A model generated the notes under the pieces. That model had not been told where the DNA came from. It was given only the letters and a program-made list of their open reading frames with translations, and searched no databases. From Vulcaniibacterium thermophilum (GTDB lineage: Bacteria; Pseudomonadota; Gammaproteobacteria; Xanthomonadales; Xanthomonadaceae), in contig NZ_VOHJ01000017.1 in assembly GCF_007923255.1 (NCBI RefSeq), positions 1 to 64,000 on the forward strand: a DNA stretch of 64,000 nucleotides, given 5' to 3'. Shown in pieces: positions 44,966 through 53,746 of the stretch (position 1 is the stretch's first letter; each line of letters begins with the position of its first letter). Made by a program: the position numbers and the translations under genes.

Positions 44966-47395
44966 ATGCTCGCCACTCCGATCGAGACGCCCGCCGCTTC
45001 GGACGAGACCCTCCGCCCCGCCGAGCTGGGCGGACTGCTGGAACGCTTCCCGCGGCTGAAGCTGCTCTCGCTGGACTGCTTCGACACCATCCTGTGGCGG
45101 CACGTCGCGCATCCGATCGACGTGTTCTACGACCTGCAGTCGCATCCCCGCTTCGCCGATTCCGGGCTCGACGGCCGCAACCGCCGTCGCGCCGAGCAAC
45201 TGGCGCGCGAAATCGCGCAGGTCCGGCGGGGACAGTCGGAGGTCACGCTGGCGGAGATCTACCGCGCCGCCCTGCCCTCGCTGGCGGACGAGGCGTGCGC
45301 GGCGATGCAGGAGGCCGAGCTGGAGGCGGAGATTCGCGCCTGCTACGCGCATCCGCAGGCCGTGCGGCTGCTGCGCGATGCGCAGGCACGCGGCATCCCG
45401 GTGATGATCGTCAGCGACACCTACCTCGGCGAGGACCAATTGCGGCGCCTGCTCGCCGCGCGGCTGCCGGCGGACGCGTTCGCCGCGATCCGCCGCATCG
45501 TGGTGTCGTCGGCCCACGGCATGTCCAAGGCCGGTGGCCTGTTCCCGCGCCTGCGCCAGCGCTACGACCTCCCGGTGCGGCAGATGCTGCACGTGGGCGA
45601 CAACCCGGTCGCCGACCTGCGCGCGCCGCGCGAGGCCGGCATCCCGGCGCTGCATCTGCAGCACGTGCCGGACGCGGTGGTGCGCCAACGCAACTACCAG
45701 ACCGCCGCGATGCAACTGCTCGCGCCCGACGTGCGCAACCGCCGTCCGCTGTTCGCGCCCTATCACGGCGTCCAGGCCGCGACGGTAGGCGACGCCGATA
45801 TCGCGCGCACGCTCGGACATACCAGTCTCGGCCCGATGCTGCACGCGTTCGCCGACTGGCTGCTCGCGCACAAGCGGCGCGTCGAGGCGGAAGGCCGGCC
45901 GGTGAAGCTGGCCTTCCTGCTGCGCGACGGCTTCCTGCCCTGGCGCGCATGCGAAACGCTGGCCGGCCACGCCGTCGGCAAGCCGGTGTACCTGTCGCGA
46001 TTCGCGGCCTTCGCCGCCTCGTTCCGCAGCGTCGAGGACATCGACCGCTACCTGGCGCTGTTCCTCGGCTCGCGGCGGTTTCCGGCGATGCTGCGCCAAC
46101 TGCAGCTCGACGGCGAGCTGGGCGAGCGCATCCTCGACAAGGTGCGATCCGCGCCGCAACCGGTGCAGGAATTCGCGCGCCAGTTGCATCGCCCGGAGAT
46201 CGTGCGCCGCATCGTCGAGCGTTCCGCGGCCTACCGCGCCCGCCTGCGCCGCTACCTGGAACGCCAGCTCGGGTTGGCCGAGGGCGACACGCTGGCGTTC
46301 GTCGACCTGGGCTACGTGGGCACCGCCCAACGCGTGCTGGGGCCGGTCATGCGCGAGGAGTGGAACGTCGACCTGCACGGCTGGTACTTCATGTGCACGC
46401 CGGAGGCCGGCGGCGACGGCCGGCGGCTGGGCATGATCGACGCCACGCGCTACGACGCCGGCGCGATCGACGCCCTGCTGCCGTTCGTGTCCCTGCTGGA
46501 GAACCTCTGCACCGCACCGGGCGGCTCGGTCGAGGACTACACCGAAAGCGGCGAGCCGCTGTTCGCGGAAAGCCGCATCGACGCGGCCCAGAACGCGCGC
46601 GTGGAGGCGATCCAGCGCCACGCGCTCGCATTCGTGGAAGCCGCGCGCACCCACTTCGACGCACTGGACAACCCGCCGCACACCGACATGCTCCGCGACG
46701 CCGCGCTCGCCGAGTTCGGTCGCATGGCGTATTTCCCGAGCCCGGACGAGCTGACGCATTACGGGACGTTCGCGCTCGAGCTGAACCTCGGCACCGACCG
46801 CACTCTGCGCCTGCAGGATGCCGGCCGCAGTCTTGCCGACCTGCGCCGCCACGGCATCTTCTACACCATGCAGCACGGCGGCGACGAGCGGATCAACACG
46901 CCGCACGAACTGCGCGCCGCCGGGCTCGAACTGGGTCTGGCGATGTTCTCCACCTACCGCTTCGGCCTCGGCTTCGTGCGGGGGGACTGGAGCCTGCGGG
47001 AGCAGCCGTTCACCGTGTTGATGCTGCACGGCGAGCGCGCCACGCGGCGGCGCATCGCCGCGCGCTATACCTACGACGGCTGCTACCGGCTGGTCGTGCC
47101 GCTGGGCGACGGCCGCTTCGACGTCGGCCTGATGCCCGCCGACGAGCAGCGGATGCTGCAGATCGTCGACGCGCGCGTGGTCGAGGTGGCTGGCCTCGGC
47201 GACGGCGAGCGGTCCGCGGAGGCCGTCGACGTCAGCGGCCACCTCGTGCTGGACGGCCTGGAACATCTCGGCGACGGCGTCCTGCGCCGAAGCGCGCCGA
47301 CCTCGCTGATCCTGCTTCCCGGCGGCACCGTCAGCGGCAGCGCCCGGCTTGCACTCGATCTGGTCGTGCGGCCGCTGGATCTCGGCGAGGGTTGA
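44966..47395 (+). CDS. HAD-family protein of a flagellin-modification-like operon
   Basis: An 809-residue protein. The N-terminal 240 residues form a HAD domain: LLSLDCFDTILWR (nucleophile Asp37), MIVSDTYLGEDQLRRLL (motif II) and LHVGDNPVADLRAPREAGIP (motif IV). The remaining 570 residues match nothing I can name; they include FLLRDGFLPWRACETLAG and a C-terminal part rich in beta-type segments. HAD proteins with DxFDT motifs are common in surface-polysaccharide and flagellin-glycosylation clusters. It heads a three-gene unit between flgL and fliC, the usual place for flagellin-modification genes in xanthomonads, and has its own sigma-54 promoter. Confidence 0.82.
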   Translation: MLATPIETPAASDETLRPAELGGLLERFPRLKLLSLDCFDTILWRHVAHPIDVFYDLQSHPRFADSGLDGRNRRRAEQLAREIAQVRRGQSEVTLAEIYRAALPSLADEACAAMQEAELEAEIRACYAHPQAVRLLRDAQARGIPVMIVSDTYLGEDQLRRLLAARLPADAFAAIRRIVVSSAHGMSKAGGLFPRLRQRYDLPVRQMLHVGDNPVADLRAPREAGIPALHLQHVPDAVVRQRNYQTAAMQLLAPDVRNRRPLFAPYHGVQAATVGDADIARTLGHTSLGPMLHAFADWLLAHKRRVEAEGRPVKLAFLLRDGFLPWRACETLAGHAVGKPVYLSRFAAFAASFRSVEDIDRYLALFLGSRRFPAMLRQLQLDGELGERILDKVRSAPQPVQEFARQLHRPEIVRRIVERSAAYRARLRRYLERQLGLAEGDTLAFVDLGYVGTAQRVLGPVMREEWNVDLHGWYFMCTPEAGGDGRRLGMIDATRYDAGAIDALLPFVSLLENLCTAPGGSVEDYTESGEPLFAESRIDAAQNARVEAIQRHALAFVEAARTHFDALDNPPHTDMLRDAALAEFGRMAYFPSPDELTHYGTFALELNLGTDRTLRLQDAGRSLADLRRHGIFYTMQHGGDERINTPHELRAAGLELGLAMFSTYRFGLGFVRGDWSLREQPFTVLMLHGERATRRRIAARYTYDGCYRLVVPLGDGRFDVGLMPADEQRMLQIVDARVVEVAGLGDGERSAEAVDVSGHLVLDGLEHLGDGVLRRSAPTSLILLPGGTVSGSARLALDLVVRPLDLGEG

Positions 47396-47397
47396 GC

Positions 47398-48513
47398 GTG
47401 GGCGCTCCGTCCTTCTCGCGCGTGGTGGTGACCGGCGATCTGCTGCGGCCGTTCTTCGTCGGCGCCCGCGTCGAGAGCGCGACGTGGAAGAACGTCCGCT
47501 GGCTGCACGGCATGTTGGAAGCTCCGCTGCGCGCGAGCGGGCTGACCGCGCGGATGCTGGCGTGGGACGAGCGCGGCGCGCCGGAGACGACCGCCTTCTT
47601 CGATACGCCGTCGCTGTACGACGCGCTCGGGCTGGATCTCGATCTCGCCTCGTGGGCGGCGCTGTGCGCCGACGGCCGCACCCCGCAGGCGCTGGTCGAG
47701 ATGCTGGCGCCGCAGGTCGAGGATGCGCTGGTGATCGGCTACGAGCTGCCGCCGCCGCTGATCGCCGCGCTCGAACGGCTGGGTCGGCCGGTCGTGGACC
47801 TCATCCTGCACCCCGTGCGGTTCATGCCGGATCTGATCTTCGCGCTGCGCACCAATGTGCCCGCGTGGGACGCGTGGCTGCGGGCGCGGCGGCTCGACGA
47901 GGCGGCGATCGCGGAACGCGCCGGACATATCCGCGCGAAGGCCGCGTGGATGGCGGCCCCCATGCCGTTGCCGCCAGGCACCGCGCTGGTGCTGGGCCAG
48001 GTCGCCAGCGACCGCGCGATGATCCAGGCCGACGGCGGCTTCGCATCGCTCGAGCGCCACTGCGCCTTCCTGCACGAGCTGTGCTGCCGGCATCCGCGCG
48101 TGCTGTTCCGCCCCCACCCTTATGCCGCGCCGGACGATCCCTGCGAACGCGCGATCGCGCGTCTTCCCGCCATCCGCCGCACCGACGCCAACTTCTACCA
48201 TCTGCTGGCGCAGCCGGAGCTGACGACGGTGGTCGCGCTGAACTCCAGCGGACTGATCGAAGCGCGCCACTTCGGCCGCGAGTCGATCAACCTGATGCCG
48301 TGGCTGTACGACTTCGATGCCTGCGCGCCCGCCGCCGACGGGCGCACCGGCACGCCGGTGCCGCTGTCCTCGGCGTGGGCGACCGCGGCGTTCTGGCGCG
48401 GCCTGCTGCAGGACGACGCGCAGGCCTCGCCCGCGCCCCTGCCCGACCACACCCTGCGCCGGGCGATGAACGCCGACTGGGGCTACGGCTTCATCGAGAG
48501 GATCTGCGCATGA
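47398..48513 (+). CDS. Glycosyltransferase-like protein of the flagellin-modification operon
   Basis: A 371-residue protein starting at GTG, six bases after an AGGG ribosome site and directly after the HAD stop. FRPHPYAAPDDPCE and VALNSSGLIEARHFGRESIN resemble the C-terminal donor-binding region of GT-B transferases in capsule synthesis (RPHP and a later SS-G-E-A motif). The N-terminal half (VVVTGDLLRPFFVGARVESA) fits a Rossmann-type domain. Transfer of a sugar, or of a sugar phosphate, to flagellin is an inference from motif and position. The stop overlaps the methyltransferase start. Confidence 0.65.
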   Translation: MGAPSFSRVVVTGDLLRPFFVGARVESATWKNVRWLHGMLEAPLRASGLTARMLAWDERGAPETTAFFDTPSLYDALGLDLDLASWAALCADGRTPQALVEMLAPQVEDALVIGYELPPPLIAALERLGRPVVDLILHPVRFMPDLIFALRTNVPAWDAWLRARRLDEAAIAERAGHIRAKAAWMAAPMPLPPGTALVLGQVASDRAMIQADGGFASLERHCAFLHELCCRHPRVLFRPHPYAAPDDPCERAIARLPAIRRTDANFYHLLAQPELTTVVALNSSGLIEARHFGRESINLMPWLYDFDACAPAADGRTGTPVPLSSAWATAAFWRGLLQDDAQASPAPLPDHTLRRAMNADWGYGFIERICA

Positions 48514-49475
48514 ACCTGCACACCCGAACGCCGGGGCCGGACCCGGTCGAATGCGCGCTCGCGGCGATGAGCCAGGGCGACACCGAGCGCGCCGCCGCGA
48601 TCGTGCGCGCGGCGTTGGACGACGATCCGCTGGACACGCGGCTGCATGTGGTGCATGCCACCCTCGCCGCGTACTCCGGCGACGGCCGCGCCGCCCTCGA
48701 GCATCTCTGGCGCGGGCTCGCCGCCGAGCCCGGCCATGCATTCTGCCGGCAGGAGTTCGGCGAACTGCTGGTTCCGGTGCGGACCGATCCGGGCACGGTG
48801 GCGAAGAACTTCGAGTTCGACAGCGGCGAGCGCCAGACCGCGGCCGAGGTGGAGGCGATCCGCGCCGATCACCGCGAGCGCTACGCCTTCGCCGCGCGCT
48901 GGCTGCGCGCGCATCTCGGCGAGCTGCGGGTGCGCACCGGCATCGACGCCTTCGCCGGCAACGGGTACGGCAGCCGCATGCTGGCCGATCTGTGCGGCGC
49001 GCGCATGGTCGGGATCGACGGTTCCGCAGGCGCGGTCGAGCATGCGGAGCGCTGCTTCGGCGACCATCGCGTGGTATTCGTGCATGCGGTGTATCCGTTC
49101 GCGCTTCGCGCCGGCATGTTCGACTTCGCCGTGTGCTTCGAATCGATCGAACACGTCGACGATCCGCTCGGCCTGCTGGAGCAGCTGCGCGGCGCCGCCA
49201 GCGGACCGATCGTGGTGTCGGTGCCGAACGAACGCGCATTGCCGTTCGCTACGTTCGGCGCGCGCTTCGAGCATCACGTGCGGCATTTCCGCATGACGCA
49301 ACTGCAGGCGCTGATGTCGGCCGCCGGCTGGCCGCGGATGCGCGCCGCGTACGGCCAGGACGTGTACGCGATCGAGCACGGAGACATCGCCGGCCTGCTT
49401 CCCGAACACCGGATGCGTCTGCATGCCGTGCGGGAGGACAGCCAGTTCCTCGTGTGCGCCTTCGACACCGCCTGA
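48510..49475 (+). CDS. SAM-dependent methyltransferase with TPR-like N-terminus
   Basis: A 321-residue protein. Residues about 10-95 form a TPR-like helical region (ALAAMSQGDTERAAAIVRAA). A class I methyltransferase domain follows, with motif I as GIDAFAGNGYGSRMLADL, then MVGIDGSAGAVEHAERCF and CFESIEHVDDPLGLLEQL. It overlaps the previous gene by ATGA. Methylation of a flagellin glycan or of flagellin itself is the likely role, given the operon and fliC 190 bases downstream. Confidence 0.83.
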   Translation: MNLHTRTPGPDPVECALAAMSQGDTERAAAIVRAALDDDPLDTRLHVVHATLAAYSGDGRAALEHLWRGLAAEPGHAFCRQEFGELLVPVRTDPGTVAKNFEFDSGERQTAAEVEAIRADHRERYAFAARWLRAHLGELRVRTGIDAFAGNGYGSRMLADLCGARMVGIDGSAGAVEHAERCFGDHRVVFVHAVYPFALRAGMFDFAVCFESIEHVDDPLGLLEQLRGAASGPIVVSVPNERALPFATFGARFEHHVRHFRMTQLQALMSAAGWPRMRAAYGQDVYAIEHGDIAGLLPEHRMRLHAVREDSQFLVCAFDTA

Positions 49476-49544
49476 ACGGGGCGGGCACTCCCTCGCGATG
49501 GAGCCTGCGGGCGGCCGGCGGCCGCCCGCCTCCTATCACAACCC

Positions 49545-49571
49545 TAAAGGTCGGGCCAGCCGTTCCGATAA
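49545..49571 (+). promoter_or_regulatory. Sigma-28 (FliA) promoter of fliC
   Basis: TAAAGGTC, 11 bases, TCCGATAA: 6 of 8 and 7 of 8 positions of the flagellar sigma-28 consensus with exact spacing. The predicted start is at about 49578, giving an 85-base leader. Confidence 0.88.
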
Positions 49572-49583
49572 CGGGGTCAGCAG

Positions 49584-49601
49584 CGGCACGGCCTGGTGCC
49601 G
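49584..49601 (+). other. Stem-loop in the fliC leader
   Basis: CGGCAC, loop of six bases, GTGCCG, lying just after the predicted sigma-28 start. CAGC and GCTG outside it can extend the stem. It may stabilise the flagellin message. Confidence 0.45.
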
Positions 49602-49662
49602 GCGCTGCGGAACCAGGCCACCTACGGCTACCTGACCGAACTCGCAAGGGGAGTACCCGACA

Positions 49663-50538
49663 ATGCAAGTCATCAACACCAACGTGATGTCGCTGAACGC
49701 CCAGCGCAACCTGGCGTCCAACAACGTCAACCTGGCCACCTCGATCCAGCGCCTGTCCTCGGGCCTGCGCGTGAACAGCGCCAAGGACGACGCCGCCGGT
49801 CTGGCCATCGCCGAGCGCATGAACGCCCAGGTCCGCGGCATGAACGTCGCGATCCGCAACGCCAACGACGCCATCTCGCTGGCGCAGACCGCCGAAGGCG
49901 CGCTGGGCAAGATCGGCGACGCCCTGCAGCGCATGCGCGAGCTGGCGGTGCAGTCGGCCAACGCCACCAACAGCTCGAGCGACCGCACCAGCCTGGACGC
50001 CGAGTTCGCCCAGTTGCAGAGCGAAATCACCCGTCTGGTGGACGGCACCACGTTCAACGGCACCGCGCTGTTCACCGGGTCGAGCGCTTTCTCGTTCCAG
50101 GTCGGCGCCGGCACCACCAGCAACGATACCGTCAGCGTCACGCGCAACCAGCTCTCCGGCGGCACGGCGGCGGCCAGCGGAAGCCTGACCGCCTCCAGCG
50201 CCACCGACGTCGTGATCGCGACGGTGACCTCGAACTCCGACATCGCCGCCAGTGCCACCGCCGCGCAGAACGCGATCGAGGACATCGATATCGCCCTCGA
50301 CAAGATCAACAGCGAGCGCGCGAACTACGGTGCGGCGCAGAACCGCTTCCAGTCGATCATCAGCAACCTGCAGATCTCGGCCGAGAACGTCACCGCCGCC
50401 CGCAGCCGCATCATGGACGCCGACTTCGCGAAGGAGACCGCCGAGCTGACCCGCACGCAGATCCTGGCCCAGGCCGGTACCGCGATGCTGGCGCAGGCCA
50501 ACCAGGTGCCGCAGAGCGTGCTCGGCCTGCTGCGCTAA
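49663..50538 (+). CDS. fliC: Flagellin FliC (short form)
   Basis: A 291-residue flagellin. QVINTNVMSLNAQRNLASNN and RLSSGLRVNSAKDDAAGLAI are the N-terminal D0/D1 region, and SRIMDADFAKETAELTRTQI with ANQVPQSVLGLLR the C-terminal one. Only about 90 residues separate the two conserved halves, so the outer D2/D3 domains of longer flagellins are missing. Ser/Thr-rich stretches (TNSSSDRTS, GSSAFS, TTSNDTVSVT) in the exposed part are possible O-glycosylation sites for the neighbouring modification genes. AGGGGAG lies about nine bases before the ATG. Confidence 0.96.
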   Translation: MQVINTNVMSLNAQRNLASNNVNLATSIQRLSSGLRVNSAKDDAAGLAIAERMNAQVRGMNVAIRNANDAISLAQTAEGALGKIGDALQRMRELAVQSANATNSSSDRTSLDAEFAQLQSEITRLVDGTTFNGTALFTGSSAFSFQVGAGTTSNDTVSVTRNQLSGGTAAASGSLTASSATDVVIATVTSNSDIAASATAAQNAIEDIDIALDKINSERANYGAAQNRFQSIISNLQISAENVTAARSRIMDADFAKETAELTRTQILAQAGTAMLAQANQVPQSVLGLLR

Positions 50539-50578
50539 GCAGCGCCCGACCGTCTCGGCGACAAGCTGGCGCAACCCC

Positions 50579-50604
50579 GGGAGGGCCGCTCGCGCGGCCC
50601 TCCC
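50579..50604 (+). terminator. Terminator-like hairpin between fliC and flaG
   Basis: GGGAGGGCCGC, loop TCGC, GCGGCCCTCCC: a perfect 11-base stem 40 bases after the fliC stop. No T-run follows, so it may act as a partial terminator or 3' stabiliser that keeps fliC message abundant relative to flaG. Confidence 0.65.
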
Positions 50605-50626
50605 TGGCCCATGAGGGCCCCGCGCC

Positions 50627-50965
50627 ATGACCGTCCTGCCGCCTCTCGTCCCTTCCGTCCACGCTCCATCCGCACCGTCGCCCGCGGCTTCGCCGGCCGC
50701 GCCCCGACAGACGCCGGCCGCGCCCGCCGCCCGGGCGGAGCCCCCGTCGCACGCCCCCGCGCAACTGCAGGCCGAGCTGGACCGCTTCCTGCAGGACAGC
50801 CGCACCAGTCTGCGATTCCGCATCGATCGCGACACCGACCGCGTGGTCGTCACCGTGCTCGATGCCCACGGCCAGCCGATCCTGCAGATCCCCAGCGAAA
50901 CCGCGCTCCGCATCGCGCGTTCGCTCGCGGCCACCGGCCGCGGGCTGCTCGACGACGAGGCCTGA
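50627..50965 (+). CDS. flaG: FlaG family protein
   Basis: A 112-residue protein. The first 45 residues are Pro/Ala-rich and disordered. The C-terminal half is the FlaG domain: LRFRIDRDTDRVVVTVLDAH, then QPILQIPSETALRIARSL. FlaG proteins affect filament length and are usually encoded between fliC and fliD, as here. Confidence 0.88.
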   Translation: MTVLPPLVPSVHAPSAPSPAASPAAPRQTPAAPAARAEPPSHAPAQLQAELDRFLQDSRTSLRFRIDRDTDRVVVTVLDAHGQPILQIPSETALRIARSLAATGRGLLDDEA

Positions 50966-50990
50966 CGTCAGCCGCACCGGCCCCGCCGGC

Positions 50991-51018
50991 TCAAGTCGGC
51001 ACCGCTGCCGGCCGATAA
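50991..51018 (+). promoter_or_regulatory. Sigma-28 (FliA) promoter of fliD
   Basis: TCAAGTCG, 12 bases, GCCGATAA: 5 of 8 positions in the -35 and 8 of 8 in the -10. It lies between flaG and fliD, 52 bases before the fliD ATG. The spacing equals that of the flgM promoter. Confidence 0.72.
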
Positions 51019-51069
51019 CCCGGGCAACCCGTCCGCCGCAGGCAGGATCGGCGACTCTCCGGAGGACAC

Positions 51070-52410
51070 ATGGCTCTCACCCTGTCCGGTGCCGGTTCCG
51101 GCATCGACATCAACGGCCTGGTGCAGCAGCTCGTCGCCGCCGAGCGGATGCCGGCCGACCAGCGCCTGAAGCGCATCGAGAACGAAACCCGCGCGCAGAT
51201 CTCGGCGATCGGTTCGCTGCGCTCGGCGCTCGGCGGCCTCGAGTCGGCGCTGAAGAGGCTGGACGGCACCGGCATGGCGCTGGGCCGCAAGGCCAGCGTC
51301 GCCGAGGGCGCCGGGTTCGGCGCCACCGCCAGCGGCAGCGCGGCGCTCGGCAGCTACCAGATCGAGGTCGAACGCCTCGCCAGCACGCAGAAGTGGCAGT
51401 CGGCGGCGGTCGCACTCAACGGCGACGGCAGCCGGCCGCAGGTCGGCTACGGCACCCTCACCATCACGCTCGGCGATGCCGATCCGGTGGCGGTGACGAT
51501 CGACAGCGGCGCCGGCACGCTGGCGGACATCCGCGACGCGATCAACGACCAGGCCGGCGATCTCGGCGTGAGCGCCACGCTGGTGCGCGGCGACAGCGGC
51601 GAGGTGCTGGTGCTGAGCTCCAACCGCGTCGGCGCCGACAGCGCGATCGCCGTCAGTGCGAGCGGCGGCGACGGCGGGCTGGCGATGTTCGACACCGCCA
51701 CCGGCACGATGACCGAGAAGACGCCCGCGCAGGACGGCATCGTCCGCGTCGACGGCATCACGCGCACCGTCGCAGGCAACACCGTCGCCGACCTCATCGA
51801 CGGCGTGACGCTGCAACTTTCGCAAGCCAAGCCGGGCGAGACGTTCCGGCTGGACGTCGCCAGCGACCCGGCCAGTCTGCGCGGCGTGGTGGACGAGTTC
51901 GTCAAGGCCTACAACGCCGCCATCACCCAGTTGCGCACGCAGACCGCGCCCGGCACCGAGAGCAGCAGCGCCGGCGCGCTGCGTGGCGACAGCGCGGCGC
52001 GCGGCATCATGCAGGCGCTGCGCACGGCGGTGGGCACCCACTACGCCGCGGCCAGCGCGCTGGGGCTCAAGACCGCGACCGACGGCACGCTCACCGTGGA
52101 CGGCAGCGCGTTCGATGCCGCCGTGCAGGCCGACCCTTCCGCGGTCTCGCGCCTGCTCGCCGATGCGGACGGATTGGGCGCGGCGATCCTCGGCCAGCTC
52201 AAGACCTACATCGGCACCGACGGTCTGTTCGAGGACCGCACGGAGAACCTCAACGAACGGCTCGAACGTCTCGGCAAGGACCGCGAGGCGCTCGACCGCC
52301 GCATGGGTTCGCTCGAAGCGCGCCTGCGCGCGCAGTACACCGCGATGGACACCTTCATCGCCCAGCTCAACGCCACCAGCCAGTTCCTGGTGCAGCGCCT
52401 CTCGCAGTAA
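51070..52410 (+). CDS. fliD: Flagellar filament cap protein FliD
   Basis: A 446-residue hook-associated protein 2. LSGAGSGIDINGLVQQLVAA is the FliD N-terminus, and a C-terminal coiled coil (ERLERLGKDREALDRRMGSL) ends QYTAMDTFIAQLNATSQFLV. FliD caps the filament and folds new flagellin. It follows a sigma-28 promoter and an AGGA-type ribosome site. Confidence 0.95.
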   Translation: MALTLSGAGSGIDINGLVQQLVAAERMPADQRLKRIENETRAQISAIGSLRSALGGLESALKRLDGTGMALGRKASVAEGAGFGATASGSAALGSYQIEVERLASTQKWQSAAVALNGDGSRPQVGYGTLTITLGDADPVAVTIDSGAGTLADIRDAINDQAGDLGVSATLVRGDSGEVLVLSSNRVGADSAIAVSASGGDGGLAMFDTATGTMTEKTPAQDGIVRVDGITRTVAGNTVADLIDGVTLQLSQAKPGETFRLDVASDPASLRGVVDEFVKAYNAAITQLRTQTAPGTESSSAGALRGDSAARGIMQALRTAVGTHYAAASALGLKTATDGTLTVDGSAFDAAVQADPSAVSRLLADADGLGAAILGQLKTYIGTDGLFEDRTENLNERLERLGKDREALDRRMGSLEARLRAQYTAMDTFIAQLNATSQFLVQRLSQ

Positions 52411-52422
52411 CGGATCCCACCC

Positions 52423-52830
52423 ATGTACGGCAAACGCGGCATCCTCGCGCAGTACCGCCAGACCCACTCGGCCGCGGCCGACGACGATCCGCACCGCCTG
52501 ATCGCGCTGCTGCTCGCCGGCGTGATCGAGCAGGTGCGCGGCGCCGGCGCATGCATCGCGCAGGGCGATGTGCCCGGCAAGCTCGCGGCCATCCGGCGCG
52601 CGCTCGACATCCTCGACGGCCTGCGGCTGTCGCTGGACCACCAGGCCGGCGGCGAGATCGCGCGCGGCCTCGACTCGCTCTACGAGTACGCCAGCCTGCG
52701 CCTGGTCGAGGCCAACCTGAACGACGACACCGCCAGGCTGCAGGAAGTCGAGAGCCTGCTGGCCGAGATCGAATCCGCCTGGCTCGCCATTCCCCAACAG
52801 TTGCAGACGGCGGGAGGTTCCCATGGCTGA
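52423..52830 (+). CDS. fliS: Flagellin export chaperone FliS
   Basis: A 135-residue helical chaperone for FliC. YRQTHSAAADDDPHRLIALL and AGVIEQVRGAGACIAQGDVP, then SLYEYASLRLVEANLNDDTA are all FliS signatures. It lies 12 bases after fliD and overlaps the next gene by eight bases. Confidence 0.94.
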   Translation: MYGKRGILAQYRQTHSAAADDDPHRLIALLLAGVIEQVRGAGACIAQGDVPGKLAAIRRALDILDGLRLSLDHQAGGEIARGLDSLYEYASLRLVEANLNDDTARLQEVESLLAEIESAWLAIPQQLQTAGGSHG

Positions 52831-53107
52831 CTGGAGCACCGGCAGCGCCGAACTGGACGAAGTGGCGCACGCCTGCGCCGACCAGGACTGGCCGCGCGCC
52901 CAGGCGCTGCTCGGCGCCTACTGCGCGCGGGCGCAGGATCTGGCCGCGCGCGGCGCGGTCGACGACGACACCCTGCGCGCGATGCTGGAAGCCCAGCAGC
53001 GCCTCGCCGCCTGCCTGTACGCCGGCCGCGACGAGGCCGCGCGCGCCCTCGCCCGCCTGCGTCGCAACGACCGCGCGATCGGCGCCTACCGCCAGGACAC
53101 GGAATGA
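52823..53107 (+). CDS. fliT: FliT-like flagellar chaperone
   Basis: A 94-residue helical protein with a heptad-like pattern (LRAMLEAQQRLAACLYAGRD) between fliS and the PilZ-like gene. Sequence similarity to FliT is weak in general; size, helicity and position after fliS support the call. FliT binds FliD and, in enterics, inhibits FlhDC. Confidence 0.62.
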   Translation: MADWSTGSAELDEVAHACADQDWPRAQALLGAYCARAQDLAARGAVDDDTLRAMLEAQQRLAACLYAGRDEAARALARLRRNDRAIGAYRQDTE

Positions 53108-53673
53108 CGCCGGACGCCGCCCGCGCGGAAGTCGAACTGTTCGACGAGGCGATGAGCTGCCGCGACGCGCTGCCGGCGGCATTCGTCTTCGCCGCGCTCG
53201 ACGAGCGCCGCATCGTGCAGTCGTGCGAGCGCGCCGAGGCGCTGCTGCGCACCATCGCCCAGATCGAGGACGGCACCGGCGAGGACGACGACCGTGCGCA
53301 CGACCCGGTGATCCAGCGCCTGGAGGCGAAGGTCAACGTGCTGCTGGAGCTGGTCGGCGGCCTGATCGCGCGCGACCTGGCGATGCCGCCGGTGCGCGAG
53401 GTGCGCTGGTCGCGCAAAGGCATCGTGCTCGCCCAGGCGGAGGGCGGATCGCTTGGCGAACACGGCCTGCTGCGTCTGCAGCCGGCCGCCTGGCTGCCGC
53501 AACTGCTCGAATTGCCGGCGCGCGTGATCGCGGTCGAGCCCGGCGCCGAACGCCGCCTGTGGCTGCGCGTGGAGCCCCTGCCCGACCCGCTCGAAGCCGC
53601 CCTCGAGCGCCACCTGTTCCGCGTGCACCGGCGCGCCATCGCCCGCCGCAACCAGCAGAAGGCGCGCGGGTAA
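53104..53673 (+). CDS. PilZ-like protein of the fliD operon
   Basis: A 189-residue protein. DEAMSCRDALPAAFVFAALD, then a long helical stretch (IQRLEAKVNVLLELVGGLIA) and a beta-rich C-terminal half (RWSRKGIVLAQAEGGSLGEH) match the atypical PilZ-like proteins encoded after fliS/fliT in xanthomonads. The classical RxxxR and (D/N)xSxxG cyclic-di-GMP motifs are not obvious, so ligand binding is uncertain. It overlaps the fliT-like gene by four bases and is the last gene of the fliD transcript. Confidence 0.6.
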   Translation: MTPDAARAEVELFDEAMSCRDALPAAFVFAALDERRIVQSCERAEALLRTIAQIEDGTGEDDDRAHDPVIQRLEAKVNVLLELVGGLIARDLAMPPVREVRWSRKGIVLAQAEGGSLGEHGLLRLQPAAWLPQLLELPARVIAVEPGAERRLWLRVEPLPDPLEAALERHLFRVHRRAIARRNQQKARG

Positions 53674-53746
53674 CCACGCTTTTCCGTGGACCAGCCGCAT
53701 CCGCCGCGCGCCAGTCCCGCCGACAAGCCGCTCCGCCCGCCTACCT

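Noticed and set aside
53675-53690. CCACG-CTTTTC-CGTGG hairpin after the PilZ-like gene
   Set aside because: Only a 5-base stem without a T-run. It may help end convergent transcripts, but it is too weak to list as a terminator.
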